NCBI GenBank assembly: GCA_948470475.1
Contig: OX419338.1
Location: 6,421,205-6,485,204 of the forward strand
Direction: 5' to 3'
Length of the DNA: 64,000 nt
Source of the DNA: Galaxea fascicularis
Lineage: Eukaryota > Cnidaria > Anthozoa > Scleractinia > Euphylliidae
A model generated the notes under the pieces. The model saw nothing but the letters and a program-made list of their open reading frames with translations. It ran no database searches and was not told where the DNA came from. Below are positions 60,941 to 64,000 of the stretch, piece after piece. Each line of letters opens with the position of its first letter. Positions within the stretch are counted from its first letter, which is position 1. The translations under genes and the position numbers were made by a program.

Positions 60941-63770
60941 AAGTGGGTTTGATGTGAGCCTTGGTGAGCACACATGAAAAGAAAGACGTCGATAAAGGAC
61001 AAAAGCATGCTTAGAACACAACTGTAACCCGTACCAACCTTGCCCAAAGTGAAAATACATTTAACACTTGGTGCTTCTTCACCAATCGAACTGGCATCTG
61101 TTCTGTCCTCAGCACCTTTGATAGAAAAACAAAAATGTTCTCAAACCTTCACGAGGCTTATTTACTTGCCAGAATCAGTGGTTCACTTACTTTAGTTCTA
61201 GTCTCTTCAGTTCACTGCGGTATGTTTTCTATAAAACTTTATTCCATACTCTCAAAAGGGATATTGTTTCATTTCAAGAACAATCGAGTAGACCCAGAGA
61301 GTGGATCAATAAAACAACTGTGGACGGATATGGGCATTCGCAAGAGGCCAATTACGACTGAAAAATGTCGACACACCTTGCAAATATTCGTTACCTCGGA
61401 GAATTCTTTTAACATCTTACCCTCACCTGATTCCTTTTCTTTTTCATCTTGTAACAGTTCACCAGATTTTGGAGCAGGTTGGCGTTCTAGAAAAATAAGG
61501 TTCAAAACTGACTTTAAGCCTAAAATGCGTAAAAATGTGTTTCCTTTTGTTTCCTTTGTAAAATGCGTTTTCTTGCAAAGTTGCGATAGTAGCAATGGAA
61601 CTTTATAAAGTGTAATCCTTACCGTTTTGGCCTTCCAGCAAATTATCATTAATAACCATCATCAGCATCTCAAAGTCATTAATTCCTAAGTTTATCTGAG
61701 AAACAGAGAAAGCAAAGCATTTCAGTTTAATCATTTTAATACAACGGACGGTGTAAACCTCGCGTTTCGCCGATTGGCCGAGACGACGCACAAACGAGAT
61801 CATGCATGACTCGAAGGAACTGAAAAAACAATGTATAAAACAATAAATTCCCTTTGTCAGTGCGTGTGTAGTCTAGTACAAAAAAAAGGAGGGAAGGTAG
61901 CGGGGGCCAGTAATCCCACCCCGTAAAAATTCCAAGAGCTACAGAAACGACCACAAGAGCTCAAAAATATGCCTCAGTCCTGGAAGAGGATGGGTTCTTC
62001 ATGGAAAAGACTACAATGTTTAGCATCTACATTGACCTTGAGAGACGCTTGGAGAGGACTTGCCGACGGCCTATGCCACAAGACGGGTAAGTGAGCGTGA
62101 GTAAGTGTACTCTGAGAACGTACGGAGGACGTCAAAACGTGGTAAAAACATCAGTGATGCTACTCGCCTGTAGCGTACGTCTTTGCCCTCACTACGTTTT
62201 GGCGTGATCTGTGCGTTATCAGTGTACGCACGCACTGCCCAGTGAAATCGTTTTAATAAAGTTGTCAAAATCAAAGGTTTGTTACACCACAGATTTAGTT
62301 CTAATTGAACTGTAATTATAATAGTTAACAATAAAACTTCAGGCTTTCACGGAACTCGACCCTATGGCCTCGTAACTCCGCGATATCCCTGCCATTTCAG
62401 CGGCCAACGATGCAAAATTATTTGATTAAGTCGGAATCAAGGCACAAGAGAAGCTGCCCCAGAAACTCTTGACATACCTTCAACAATTCTAAATTCCCTT
62501 CAACTTCAATCAAAGGAAGGTCATTCGTTTCTAGGTTCAAGCGCCTTTTTACAGCCACATTGAGCTCAACTGGTTCAATCAGGTACTGACTAAGGTGTTT
62601 CTCAACTTGAGAACAGCTACAAAATAAAAAAAATAACAGTCAGGCCAAATCTTAACACAAACGTTAACTCTTTTTTCAAAATACGAACAGGATAGCCTTG
62701 AGATGTCTCACAACGGTTTTCCGCACTTTCCAGCTCTTGCACTTTGATGGATCATCCCTATTAATCTTTATGCATATAGATCTTTATACCTTTACAGTGG
62801 TATCAAACAAACGACCAATCATTGGTGAACACGTTATAAAACCTTTTTTGGCATATTAGGTCACCAGAGCAACAATACAACCGGTTAAAAACACCACTAA
62901 TTTTAGCTTTAAGTGACTAGAACTAAATAATGAGCTCGGTAAGCCTCTTTTTTATTGTTGGAAAGGAACAACCATGTCACGATCCAACATTTTGCAAAGT
63001 ATAATTGCAGGAGCAGATTCATAGCCACCTTAAATTTTCGAAAAGTTATGGTAGCTCTTAATTTTTTTTTAGTTTTGCAAAAGAGTTGCATTTTTTTATG
63101 CTTCTTATGTCCCGACAATAAAAACGGGGATCACCGAGCTCTTTTTGTTTTTTTAATTATTGTGGTTTTAATAGATCATATTGTTGTTCCGGTAACGTAT
63201 TATGTCCAAAAAAGTTTCATAACTCGTTCACTTAATGCTCACTTCCCGTCTGAAATAAGACCTTCACTTCCTCTAGGCGAAATTTTTTCAAGTATAATTA
63301 TTAATAAGTAACTGCATGATTTTTCTCATTCAATTTGGAATAAATAAGCACTTGATTTTCAATTTTTGTTGGTCCTTGAAAAATATACTCGTGCTTATTT
63401 ATTCCAATTTGCACTTGAAAGCAAGTGATTACCTATACAAACAGAACAAAATATCCATAAAGTGTCCCTTTAAGATTACTATGATGCTGATGATTTATTG
63501 TTGTTGTTATTGTTATTATTACTGTCATTGTATATCTACGAAGATGTCAAGTTATTCGTACCCTGAAATTTGGAATAAACTTAGCCTGACATCCATTTTG
63601 TCAATCAGTCCATACTCGGAAGAGCTCACTATGGAGTTATCAATGTGCAACTGTCCCAAGTCTGCAACGAGCATCTCCTTTGATTTCGAGTTGCAGGGAA
63701 TAACGATCTGGGGTGCATTCACGGATACTTTCAATCCAATCTTTGCTCCTTGTTTTTGGATGTACTGAAC
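13358..63770 (-). CDS. VPS13: VPS13-family bridge lipid transfer protein, VPS13A/C type, 72 exons, 5' end outside window
   Basis: One minus-strand gene covers about 50 kb. I assembled exons by open frame, GT-AG boundaries, phase and fit to the VPS13 family: about 2,850 codons ending at TGA 13358-13360. Family hallmarks in order are bridge repeats ([10 protein letters not shown]...LLLVDLG), VAB propeller strands with the recurring Asn ([17 protein letters not shown]), [33 protein letters not shown] with [10 protein letters not shown], and a PH-like end. VPS13 proteins carry phospholipids along a hydrophobic groove between ER and partner organelles. The N-terminal chorein end (ER side) lies beyond 64000. 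Splice phases agree through the chain except at one junction (exons 61039-61115 to 60365-60449). An internal module is duplicated, as known for VPS13C relative to VPS13A, so a VPS13C-like assignment is favoured; a single ancestral VPS13A/C gene is the alternative. No in-frame stop breaks any exon, so the gene looks functional. Exon coordinates are in the block entries. Confidence 0.93.
13925..13995. repeat. Polypyrimidine tract (plus strand)
   Basis: About 70 bp of almost pure C/T (CTTTCTCCTTCC, TTCCTTCATCCTTCCG, CCTCTTCTTTTTCTG) lies in the intron between the exons at 13703-13756 and 14349-14481, next to the 140-bp tandem repeat. On the transcribed strand it is purine-rich. Confidence 0.6.
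14042..14321. repeat. 140-bp tandem duplication, two copies
   Basis: The segment from 14042 (GCTTACCCCCCGC...) to 14181 is repeated at 14182-14321 with only a few differences (for example CGCGGACC against CGCAGACC, TTCCTCGCTG against TTCCTTGCTG). It lies inside a VPS13 intron just 3' of the exon at 14349-14481. The reading frames seen across it on both strands are by-products. Confidence 0.85.
15765..16115. repeat. TIR element rich in TTCCCTGAC repeats
   Basis: The ends ATGGTTGCCATAG (15765) and CTATGGCAACCAT (16114) are inverted repeats. The body has many TTTCCCTGAC-like units (near 15790, 15825, 15995, 16030, 16050). It is a roughly 350-bp nonautonomous transposon in a VPS13 intron. The superfamily is not determined; a hAT-like origin is a guess. 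Confidence 0.6.
16394..16562. mobile_element. Tigger/pogo-like MITE (Tc1/mariner superfamily)
   Basis: The 169-bp element starts CAGTGGAATCCCGATAATAC and ends CCGTAAGGCGGGGTTCCACCG. Its inverted termini are CAGTGGAA-CCC and GGG-TTCCACCG, and it is flanked by TA at 16392-16393 and 16563-16564. TA duplication and a CAGTG-type terminus with a CG-rich GATAATACGG stretch fit Tigger/pogo-like nonautonomous elements. There is no transposase. It lies in the intron between the exons at 16683 and 15706. Confidence 0.72.
17531..22461 (-). CDS. VPS13: VPS13 exons 56-66: ATG2_C/DH-like amphipathic helix region
   Basis: Exons, 5' to 3': 22359-22461, 21979-22044, 20637-20693, 20289-20422, 19771-19852, 19536-19649, 19055-19130, 18775-18860, 18551-18628, 18407-18452, 17531-17654. 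Key peptides are [110 protein letters not shown] and [20 protein letters not shown]. These are the most conserved C-terminal VPS13 motifs. The Gly-rich amphipathic helices are known to bind lipid droplets or mitochondria in VPS13A/C. Nearly every intron phase is confirmed by exact codon counts. The intron after 19055 starts with GC instead of GT. Confidence 0.93.
18024..18262. repeat. Foldback MITE with GGGCCCGGTTGTTCGAAAG ends
   Basis: The left end GGGCCCGGTTGTTCGAAAG is matched at the right by CTTTCGAACAACTGGGCCC. The arms continue inward with TTAATC...GGATTAACGT against TTAACGTTAATCGG. The element is about 239 bp and lies in the VPS13 intron between the exons at 18407 and 17654. The two overlapping short frames here are by-products. 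Confidence 0.72.
18861..19054 (-). other. GC-AG intron in VPS13
   Basis: Exon 19055-19130 ends GTGATAG and the intron begins GCAAGT. The next exon begins after AAAAG at 18860. Joining them in phase 1 gives [18 protein letters not shown], which fits the conserved VPS13 sequence exactly. No GT donor nearby keeps this frame. GC donors are a known minority class in animals and usually match the rest of the consensus well, as here (AG|GCAAGT). Confidence 0.8.
22924..26993 (-). CDS. VPS13: VPS13 exons 50-55: end of VAB domain and following beta-rich bridge segment
   Basis: Exons, 5' to 3': 26718-26993, 25678-25787, 25134-25266, 24411-24545, 23879-23960, 22924-22993. The first carries [20 protein letters not shown], the last strand pair of the VAB propeller, after an acidic and basic insert of about 60 residues. 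The next exons read [12 protein letters not shown] with [67 protein letters not shown] and [13 protein letters not shown]. Each aligns in order with the same region of VPS13A (GISLVN, EVAYI, W...ARWKP, FP-VFYP). This part closes the hydrophobic groove at the C-terminal end of the bridge. The intron between the first two exons (25788-26717) contains two foldback elements. Confidence 0.92.
23030..23165 (+). repeat. (TATC)n microsatellite at a retroelement-like 3' tail
   Basis: About 13 uninterrupted TATC units run from about 23111 to 23163. They follow a segment ending GACACCTTAATAAAGTTTC, which looks like a non-LTR retroelement 3' end whose tail seeded the array. The same kind of tail occurs at 59309-59344. 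Both are in VPS13 introns, antisense to the gene. Confidence 0.65.
24740..25100. repeat. Degenerate CTGA/CTGG tetranucleotide-rich stretches
   Basis: Two patches (about 24755-24830 and 24955-25100) are built from ACTGATTGACTG, GGCTGGCTGGTTGG and TAGCTGATTGG-like units. The second abuts the VPS13 exon at 25134-25266 on its 3' side and makes spurious frames rich in Ser/Gln or Asn/Ala. They look like decayed simple repeats. Confidence 0.55.
26032..26147. repeat. Foldback MITE (CACTTAAATGACTGGTCCC arms)
   Basis: The left arm CACTTAAATGACTGGTCCC pairs with the right arm GGGACCAGTCATTAAGTG. Inner arms (GAATCTCAATGTTTC against GAAACATTGAGATTT) also pair. The element is about 116 bp, in the intron between the exons at 26718 and 25787. 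Two mirror-image frames of 61 codons arise from the palindrome. Confidence 0.72.
26368..26521. repeat. Foldback MITE, family X copy 1 (related copy at 34248-34424)
   Basis: GAGCCTCTATTTCAAAGCGA at 26368 pairs with TCGCTTTGAAATAGAGGCTC ending at 26499. Beyond this the sequence ends CTCGGAAATGGCCTA. The copy at 34248-34424 shares CTTCGCACTTAGACTCGCTT and GGAAATGGCCTA. It is intronic in VPS13. Confidence 0.68.
26718..36811 (-). CDS. VPS13: VPS13 exons 36-50: VAB (Vps13 adaptor binding, SHR-BD) propeller
   Basis: Exons, 5' to 3': 36731-36811, 36478-36650, 34999-35116, 34014-34142, 33453-33554, 33025-33135, 32385-32486, 31119-31205, 30173-30280, 29800-29886, 29247-29306, 28772-28837, 28169-28431, 27825-27960, 26718-26993. 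VAB repeats are each marked by a conserved Asn: [53 protein letters not shown]. Other matches to the family are [38 protein letters not shown] and [16 protein letters not shown]. The VAB domain binds organelle adaptors. In exon 33025-33135 the longer open frame is misleading: the donor GTAAGT after MSKDL restores the family sequence and phase. The exon 29247-29306 (20 codons) is supported mainly by phase. The first VAB repeat, expected upstream, was not found clearly. Confidence 0.92.
27065..27280 (+). repeat. tRNA-derived SINE (type 1)
   Basis: Positions 27068-27140 fold like a tRNA: a perfect 7-bp acceptor stem (GACCTCG with CGAGGTC), a D arm with the A box TAGCTTAGTCGG, and a perfect T arm with the B box GGTTCGATTCC. 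The anticodon stem is degraded (3 bp at most), so it is a pol III SINE head rather than a working tRNA. The body continues to about 27280. On the minus strand it gives the spurious peptide [15 protein letters not shown], often seen in mispredicted animal proteins. It lies in the intron between the VPS13 exons at 27825 and 26993. Confidence 0.75.
28948..29200. repeat. Compound inverted-repeat element (GTGAATAGTGC / TTCGGTGAATAATTG)
   Basis: GTGAATAGTGCTTTT near 28952 faces GTACTATTCACC near 29010. Further on, CAATTATTCACCTCAGTGTCGG faces CCACTTCGGTGAATAATTG. The whole looks like one or two nested MITEs of about 250 bp between the exons at 29247 and 28837. Confidence 0.55.
29351..29742 (-). repeat. 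tRNA-derived SINE (type 2) with L2-like 3' tail
   Basis: Read on the minus strand, it starts with a tRNA-like A-box region (GGTTGGCTCAGTGGTGGAGC). It runs through a body shared with the copies at 51110-51327 and 54753-55058 (CTGAGGAGAAAGTGCTACC, CTTCTCGGATAAGGAC), and ends with AAAGCGCTTTGAGCCC, AAAAGCGCTATATAAAT and a (CATC)n-like end. The AAAGCGCT...GCGCTATATAAA end resembles tails of SINEs mobilised by L2-clade LINEs. The B box region looks deleted or altered. Confidence 0.72.
29743..29795. repeat. TTTAATTATTAA-type AT-rich simple repeat
   Basis: Repeated TTGTTTAATTATTAATT units lie between the SINE head and the donor of VPS13 exon 29800-29886. Confidence 0.55.
34248..34424. repeat. Foldback MITE, family X copy 2
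   Basis: The ends AATAGGCCATTTCC and GGAAATGGCCTATT are perfect inverted repeats. The inner arms AAGCGAGTCTAAGTGCGAAG and CTTCGCACTTAGACTCGCTT also pair. The element is about 177 bp, between the VPS13 exons at 34999 and 34142. It is related to 26368-26521. Confidence 0.8.
35249..35466. repeat. Foldback MITE, family Y copy 1
   Basis: The arms contain GGGC(A)CTTACCATTAGTCAG with TACTGGCCGG, and at the far end CCGGTTGGCCAGTTCTGAAT with GCGCCCT. The interior shares ATCAGTTTATTTCTACATA and TATGCATA with the copy at 57115-57296. It is intronic in VPS13, between the exons at 36478 and 35116. Confidence 0.68.
35770..36250. repeat. Probable decayed inverted-repeat element
   Basis: TTTTGATATCCAGACGGAAT near 35790 faces GATTATTCTGGATATGACAA near 35890. 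Within these, CGAGGTCTCAGTAAGAG faces CTCTTACCGGGACCTTG, so 35790-35910 is a foldback. ATTATACACTG at 35934 and GTATAATCTG near 36125 may bound a second element. The rest of the intron up to the exon at 36478 shows nothing recognisable. Confidence 0.5.
37837..42169 (-). CDS. VPS13: VPS13 exons 30-35: basic Ser/Arg-rich linker and start of VAB
   Basis: Exons, 5' to 3': 41958-42169, 41315-41603, 40422-40463 (tentative), 39373-39763 (tentative), 38368-38531, 37837-37929. Exon 41958-42169 ends in a strongly basic stretch ([16 protein letters not shown]). The next continues [10 protein letters not shown], turns acidic ([11 protein letters not shown]), then reads [20 protein letters not shown], the strand before the VAB domain in VPS13A/C. 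The 14-codon exon [14 protein letters not shown] resembles an LG-(I/L)-T-(V/I)-x-VSP strand of the first VAB repeat. Exon 39373-39763 is 130 codons, basic, with no family counterpart; its acceptor and an AAAG|GTAAAG donor fit both neighbours in phase. Exon 38368-38531 is a Gly/Ala then acidic linker. The last ([18 protein letters not shown]) rejoins the family alignment. Confidence 0.72.
38105..38190 (+). repeat. G-rich (GGGGGA)n tract
   Basis: About 85 bp of G with scattered A/T, with at least ten runs of four or more G, on the plus strand. This is the template strand for VPS13 transcription. It lies in the intron between the exons at 38368 and 37929. G-quadruplex formation is likely from composition alone. 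The frame rich in Gly/Arg across it is spurious. Confidence 0.8.
39045..39193. repeat. Interspersed repeat, copy B
   Basis: Second copy of the repeat at 2040-2185: GCTGTGATTGGTCAATTTTG, TCTACTGTACGG, and TTAACCTCAGAGATATAATA followed by the CCTCGTTTTCTCGGTCCGTA block. It lies immediately 3' of the tentative VPS13 exon, and the exon's open frame runs into it. Confidence 0.65.
39373..39763 (-). CDS. VPS13: Tentative lineage-specific VPS13 exon (basic insert)
   Basis: An open frame runs on the minus strand from the acceptor CATAG at 39764-39768 for 182 codons or more, through [45 protein letters not shown] and [18 protein letters not shown] donor AAAG|GTAAAG at 39373 ends it in phase 1, as the next exon (38531) requires. 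The frame otherwise runs on into the interspersed repeat at 39045-39193, where another good donor (GCT|GTAAGT) lies but in the wrong phase. It could instead be a chance or transposon-derived frame. Two R-x-x-S-E-P sequences 21 residues apart resemble tandem 14-3-3 docking sites. Confidence 0.5.
40080..40212. repeat. (TCCG)/(TCAG) tetranucleotide array
   Basis: About 130 bp of TCCG, TCTG and TCAG units (CGTCCGTCAGTCAGTCAGTC and similar). It lies in the intron between the exons at 40422 and 39763. The Ser/Val/Arg-rich frame over it is spurious. A short (ACTTC)5 tract lies at about 40588-40610. Confidence 0.8.
42358..42455. repeat. Duplicated C-run unit next to a VPS13 donor site
   Basis: Two copies, roughly 45 bp each, of a unit made of ACAG, a run of 10 or more C, CACAACC-TTTCCCAGTTCGTCA. 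It lies about 10 bp beyond the 3' end of exon 42464-42589, so the transcript has G runs right after this splice donor. Confidence 0.7.
42464..50539 (-). CDS. VPS13: VPS13 exons 20-29: central bridge (RBG) repeats
   Basis: Exons, 5' to 3': 50433-50539, 49526-49704, 49000-49130, 47826-48154, 47628-47744, 47120-47281, 45938-46040, 44487-44539, 43576-43695, 42464-42589. They read [29 protein letters not shown]-type strands leading into [109 protein letters not shown] and [20 protein letters not shown]. The last (YYNE...WEPLLEP) is a signature of VPS13A/C. The exon 49000-49130 is taken to end at T|GTAACT, giving MITF joined to FDISL; the open frame continues further but out of family register. These repeats form the lipid-conducting groove. 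Confidence 0.9.
42745..43063. repeat. Direct repeat pair of about 60 bp
   Basis: GATTCTTTTAGGTTGAACAG plus AGACCAA-TTAT-GACTTTAAAACAT occurs at about 42747 and again at about 43008, in the intron between the exons at 43576 and 42589. The family is unknown. Confidence 0.6.
44297..44474. repeat. MITE family Z, copy 1
   Basis: The ends AATACACTATTTTGATATTG and CATAAGCAAAATGGTGTATT are inverted repeats. The interior pairs too (GAATTGTGGGTAGATCCAGTCC against GGACTGAATCTACCCAGATTC; TTTGTGGGGGCAAACGG against AGTTTGCTCCCACAA). It lies just upstream, in plus coordinates, of the small exon 44487-44539, whose donor region it nearly touches. The second copy is at 46088-46258. Confidence 0.75.
44725..45148. 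repeat. 212-bp hairpin unit duplicated in tandem
   Basis: The unit starting AATGAAGGCGTGAGAGATCA at 44725 repeats at 44937 with very few changes. Each unit folds: CATTGCAGTTATGAACACTACTG against CAGTATTCATAACTGCGATG. It lies in the intron between the exons at 45938 and 44539. Confidence 0.85.
45293..45722. mobile_element. 430-bp near-perfect palindromic MITE with TTAA flanks
   Basis: The left end AGTGCACCTAACCCCAAAAT and right end ATTTTGGGGTTAGGTGCACT are perfect inverted repeats. The arms extend to the centre near 45508 (GGAATAGACCCATGCC against GGCATGAGTCTATTCC; TTACATGACGTCACAAACTG against CAGTTTGTGACGTCATGTAA). TTAA sits directly on both sides (45289-45292 and 45723-45726), fitting a TTAA-specific (piggyBac-like) transposition. 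There is no coding capacity. Confidence 0.85.
46088..46258. repeat. MITE family Z, copy 2
   Basis: The ends AATATACTATTTCACTAATG and TTATCAGCAAAAGGGTATACT are diverged inverted repeats. The interior GATGAATTGTGGGTAAATCC and TTTGTGGGGGCAAACGG matches copy 1 at 44297-44474. It lies just 5' of VPS13 exon 45938-46040. Confidence 0.72.
46560..46718. repeat. Foldback element with GAGCGTTAGCCC core
   Basis: ACACAAAAATTTGGTATTAT with CAACAGAGTTGATAA pairs with TTATCAACTCTGTTGATAAT ending ACTTTTGTGT. The centre carries GCTGACGTTTCGAGCGTTAG and CCCTGTACGGTGGTGAATTT. The core resembles segments I associate with Penelope-like elements in invertebrates; this link is from memory and unverified. Confidence 0.6.
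46862..46890. repeat. (TTAA)n microsatellite
   Basis: About six TTAA units lie in the intron between the exons at 47120 and 46040. Confidence 0.75.
48687..48873. repeat. Foldback MITE (GCAAAGTTTCGGCATATCAG arms)
   Basis: GCAAAGTTTCGGCATATCAG at the left pairs with CTGATATGCTGAAACTTTGC at the right. The inner arms AATTTACAGACGTTTGTATG and CATACAAACGTCTGTAAATT are perfect, leaving a loop of about 30 bp. The element is 187 bp, in the intron between the exons at 49000 and 48154. Confidence 0.82.
50990..51327 (-). repeat. tRNA-derived SINE (type 2 head and body)
   Basis: Minus strand: A box in GGTTAGCTCAGTGGTTGAG, B box GGTTCAAACCC, then the body shared with 29351-29742 (CTGAGGAGAAAGTGCTTCC, CTTCTCGGATAAGGACGATA). 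The 3' part differs and may be another subfamily. It lies in the intron between VPS13 exons 51586 and 50539. Confidence 0.72.
51586..59790 (-). CDS. VPS13: VPS13 exons 7-19: bridge repeats including second copy of duplicated module
   Basis: Exons, 5' to 3': 59634-59790, 58476-58549, 57773-57915, 56755-56918, 56610-56661, 56006-56057, 55486-55524, 54509-54649, 53970-54047, 53394-53638, 52626-52773, 51830-51917, 51586-51666. Key peptides are [120 protein letters not shown] and [20 protein letters not shown]. They match, in order, the VPS13A/C segment with GPEF-TF, NIAEIKI-GL, VFRFNL, DG-LSLNVG-IQIV-LH-F, IVIPQSS and L-ILTEN. Exons 53394 to 51586 repeat the structure of the first four exons of the gene here. 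All phases agree by codon count. Confidence 0.9.
54753..55058 (+). repeat. tRNA-derived SINE (type 2), plus strand
   Basis: The A box region GGTTGGCTCAGTGGTAGAGC and B box GGTTCAAGCCC form a good tRNA-like head. The body matches the other type 2 copies and ends near the GCAGTCTGGCAAAGTCCCC stretch, losing the L2-like tail. It begins about 100 bp upstream of the VPS13 exon at 54509-54649, near its acceptor and branch-point zone. Confidence 0.75.
57115..57296. repeat. Foldback MITE, family Y copy 2
   Basis: GAGGGCGCTTACCATTGGTC with AGAACTGGCC pairs with GGCCACTTCTGACCAAATGG plus TAAGCGCCCT. It is better preserved than the copy at 35249-35466. It lies in the intron between the exons at 57773 and 56918. 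Confidence 0.82.
58650..59345 (+). mobile_element. Degenerate LINE 3' fragment with (TATC)n tail
   Basis: On the plus strand a frame at 58932-59144 reads [20 protein letters not shown], followed by PP. This recalls the C-terminal end of reverse transcriptase proteins of animal non-LTR elements. Upstream frames are broken by stops. The segment ends in an AT-rich 3' UTR and TATC units at 59309-59344. It is antisense in the VPS13 intron between the exons at 59634 and 58549. Confidence 0.55.
60365..63770 (-). CDS. VPS13: VPS13 exons 1-6 of window: first copy of duplicated bridge module
   Basis: Exons, 5' to 3': 63562-63770, 62478-62616, 61623-61695, 61427-61486, 61039-61115, 60365-60449. They read [60 protein letters not shown], an acidic Lys/Glu linker ([11 protein letters not shown]), [16 protein letters not shown] and [19 protein letters not shown]. 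The first three have the same phases (0 to 2, 2 to 0, 0 to 1) as 53394-53638, 52626-52773 and 51830-51917. The junction from 61039-61115 to 60365-60449 does not keep phase with the most obvious sites. Using the donor G|GTACGG (exon end 61035) with acceptor ACGAG|GT just inside the next exon would repair it. Upstream exons lie outside the window. Confidence 0.82.
60852..60940. repeat. (ATT)n microsatellite
   Basis: About 29 uninterrupted ATT units. Frames of poly-Ile (plus strand) and poly-Asn or poly-Ile (minus strand) across it are artefacts. It lies in the intron between VPS13 exons 61039 and 60449, where the splice phase is unresolved. Confidence 0.9.
63336..63415. repeat. Short inverted repeat (GGAATAAATAAGCAC)
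   Basis: TTGGAATAAATAAGCACTTG near 63338 is matched by CGTGCTTATTTATTCCAATT near 63390, with a spacer of about 30 bp. It is intronic, 150 bp 3' of exon 63562-63770. Confidence 0.6.
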
Positions 63771-64000
63771 CTTGAATAAAAACGAAGACTTAATTACTGA
63801 CCTGAAAACCATACGACGGAATAGGTGGAATGCTATACGGCAGACAACAAGACGACAAAACTGAGACCGTCAATTTCTAACGTTGTAACTTTCATAAAAC
63901 AGTAAACTAAAATAAATGTTCTCTTTTCTCTCCGCCGAACCTCTACCTAGTGACCCGAAACATAATCTTCTCAAACGATCGCAATCGTTATTTACGAGTC

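Noticed and set aside
60723..61060. Poly-Asn / poly-Ile proteins
   Set aside because: They are translations of the (ATT)n microsatellite.
13358..63770. VPS13B or VPS13D identity
   Set aside because: The C-terminal motifs ([24 protein letters not shown]) and the YYNE...WEPLLEP segment follow the VPS13A/C pattern. No lectin-like or UBA-like segment of VPS13D was seen in the part visible here.

Overview
The window is animal nuclear DNA, most likely from an anthozoan cnidarian such as a stony coral (an inference). It is AT-rich, its genes are split into many small exons with GT-AG introns of a few hundred bases, and it is full of foldback MITEs, tRNA-derived SINEs and microsatellites. There are no bacterial features: no operons, no ribosome binding sites, no CRISPR.

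Left part (1-11.6 kb): three intronless paralogous genes, oriented -, +, -, code for multi-pass membrane proteins of about 350 residues. The membrane part fits the TMEM121 family. The two complete copies then carry one zinc-binding knuckle of the ZC2HC1 type (C-x2-C-x11-H-x3-C) and end in a class I PDZ-ligand-like tail (KTYV or QTYV). The left copy runs off the window edge before the knuckle. This membrane protein plus zinc knuckle plus PDZ-tail design is the best candidate here for something undescribed.

Right part (13.4-63.8 kb and beyond): one very large minus-strand gene for a VPS13-family bridge lipid transfer protein. I resolved 72 exons, about 2,850 codons, reaching the stop codon at 13358. 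The N-terminal chorein end lies beyond the right edge. From right to left (N to C) the exons code for: bridge repeats with an internally duplicated module whose exon phases are preserved (63.8-59.6 kb against 53.6-50.4 kb); more bridge repeats (50.5-42.5 kb); a basic, Ser/Arg-rich linker region (42.2-37.8 kb); the VAB beta-propeller (36.8-26.7 kb); the ATG2_C/DH-like helical region (about 22.5-17.5 kb); and a PH-like domain (16.9-13.4 kb). The module duplication and the large size favour a VPS13C-like architecture within the VPS13A/C branch.

Repeats: the introns hold many inverted-repeat elements, including a 430-bp near-perfect palindrome with TTAA flanks, a Tigger-like MITE with TA flanks, two-copy MITE families and a 212-bp tandemly doubled hairpin. 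There are also four tRNA-derived SINEs, a LINE 3' fragment, and (TATC)n, (ATT)n, (TCCG/TCAG)n and G-rich tracts. Many long-looking reading frames in the introns are by-products of these repeats.
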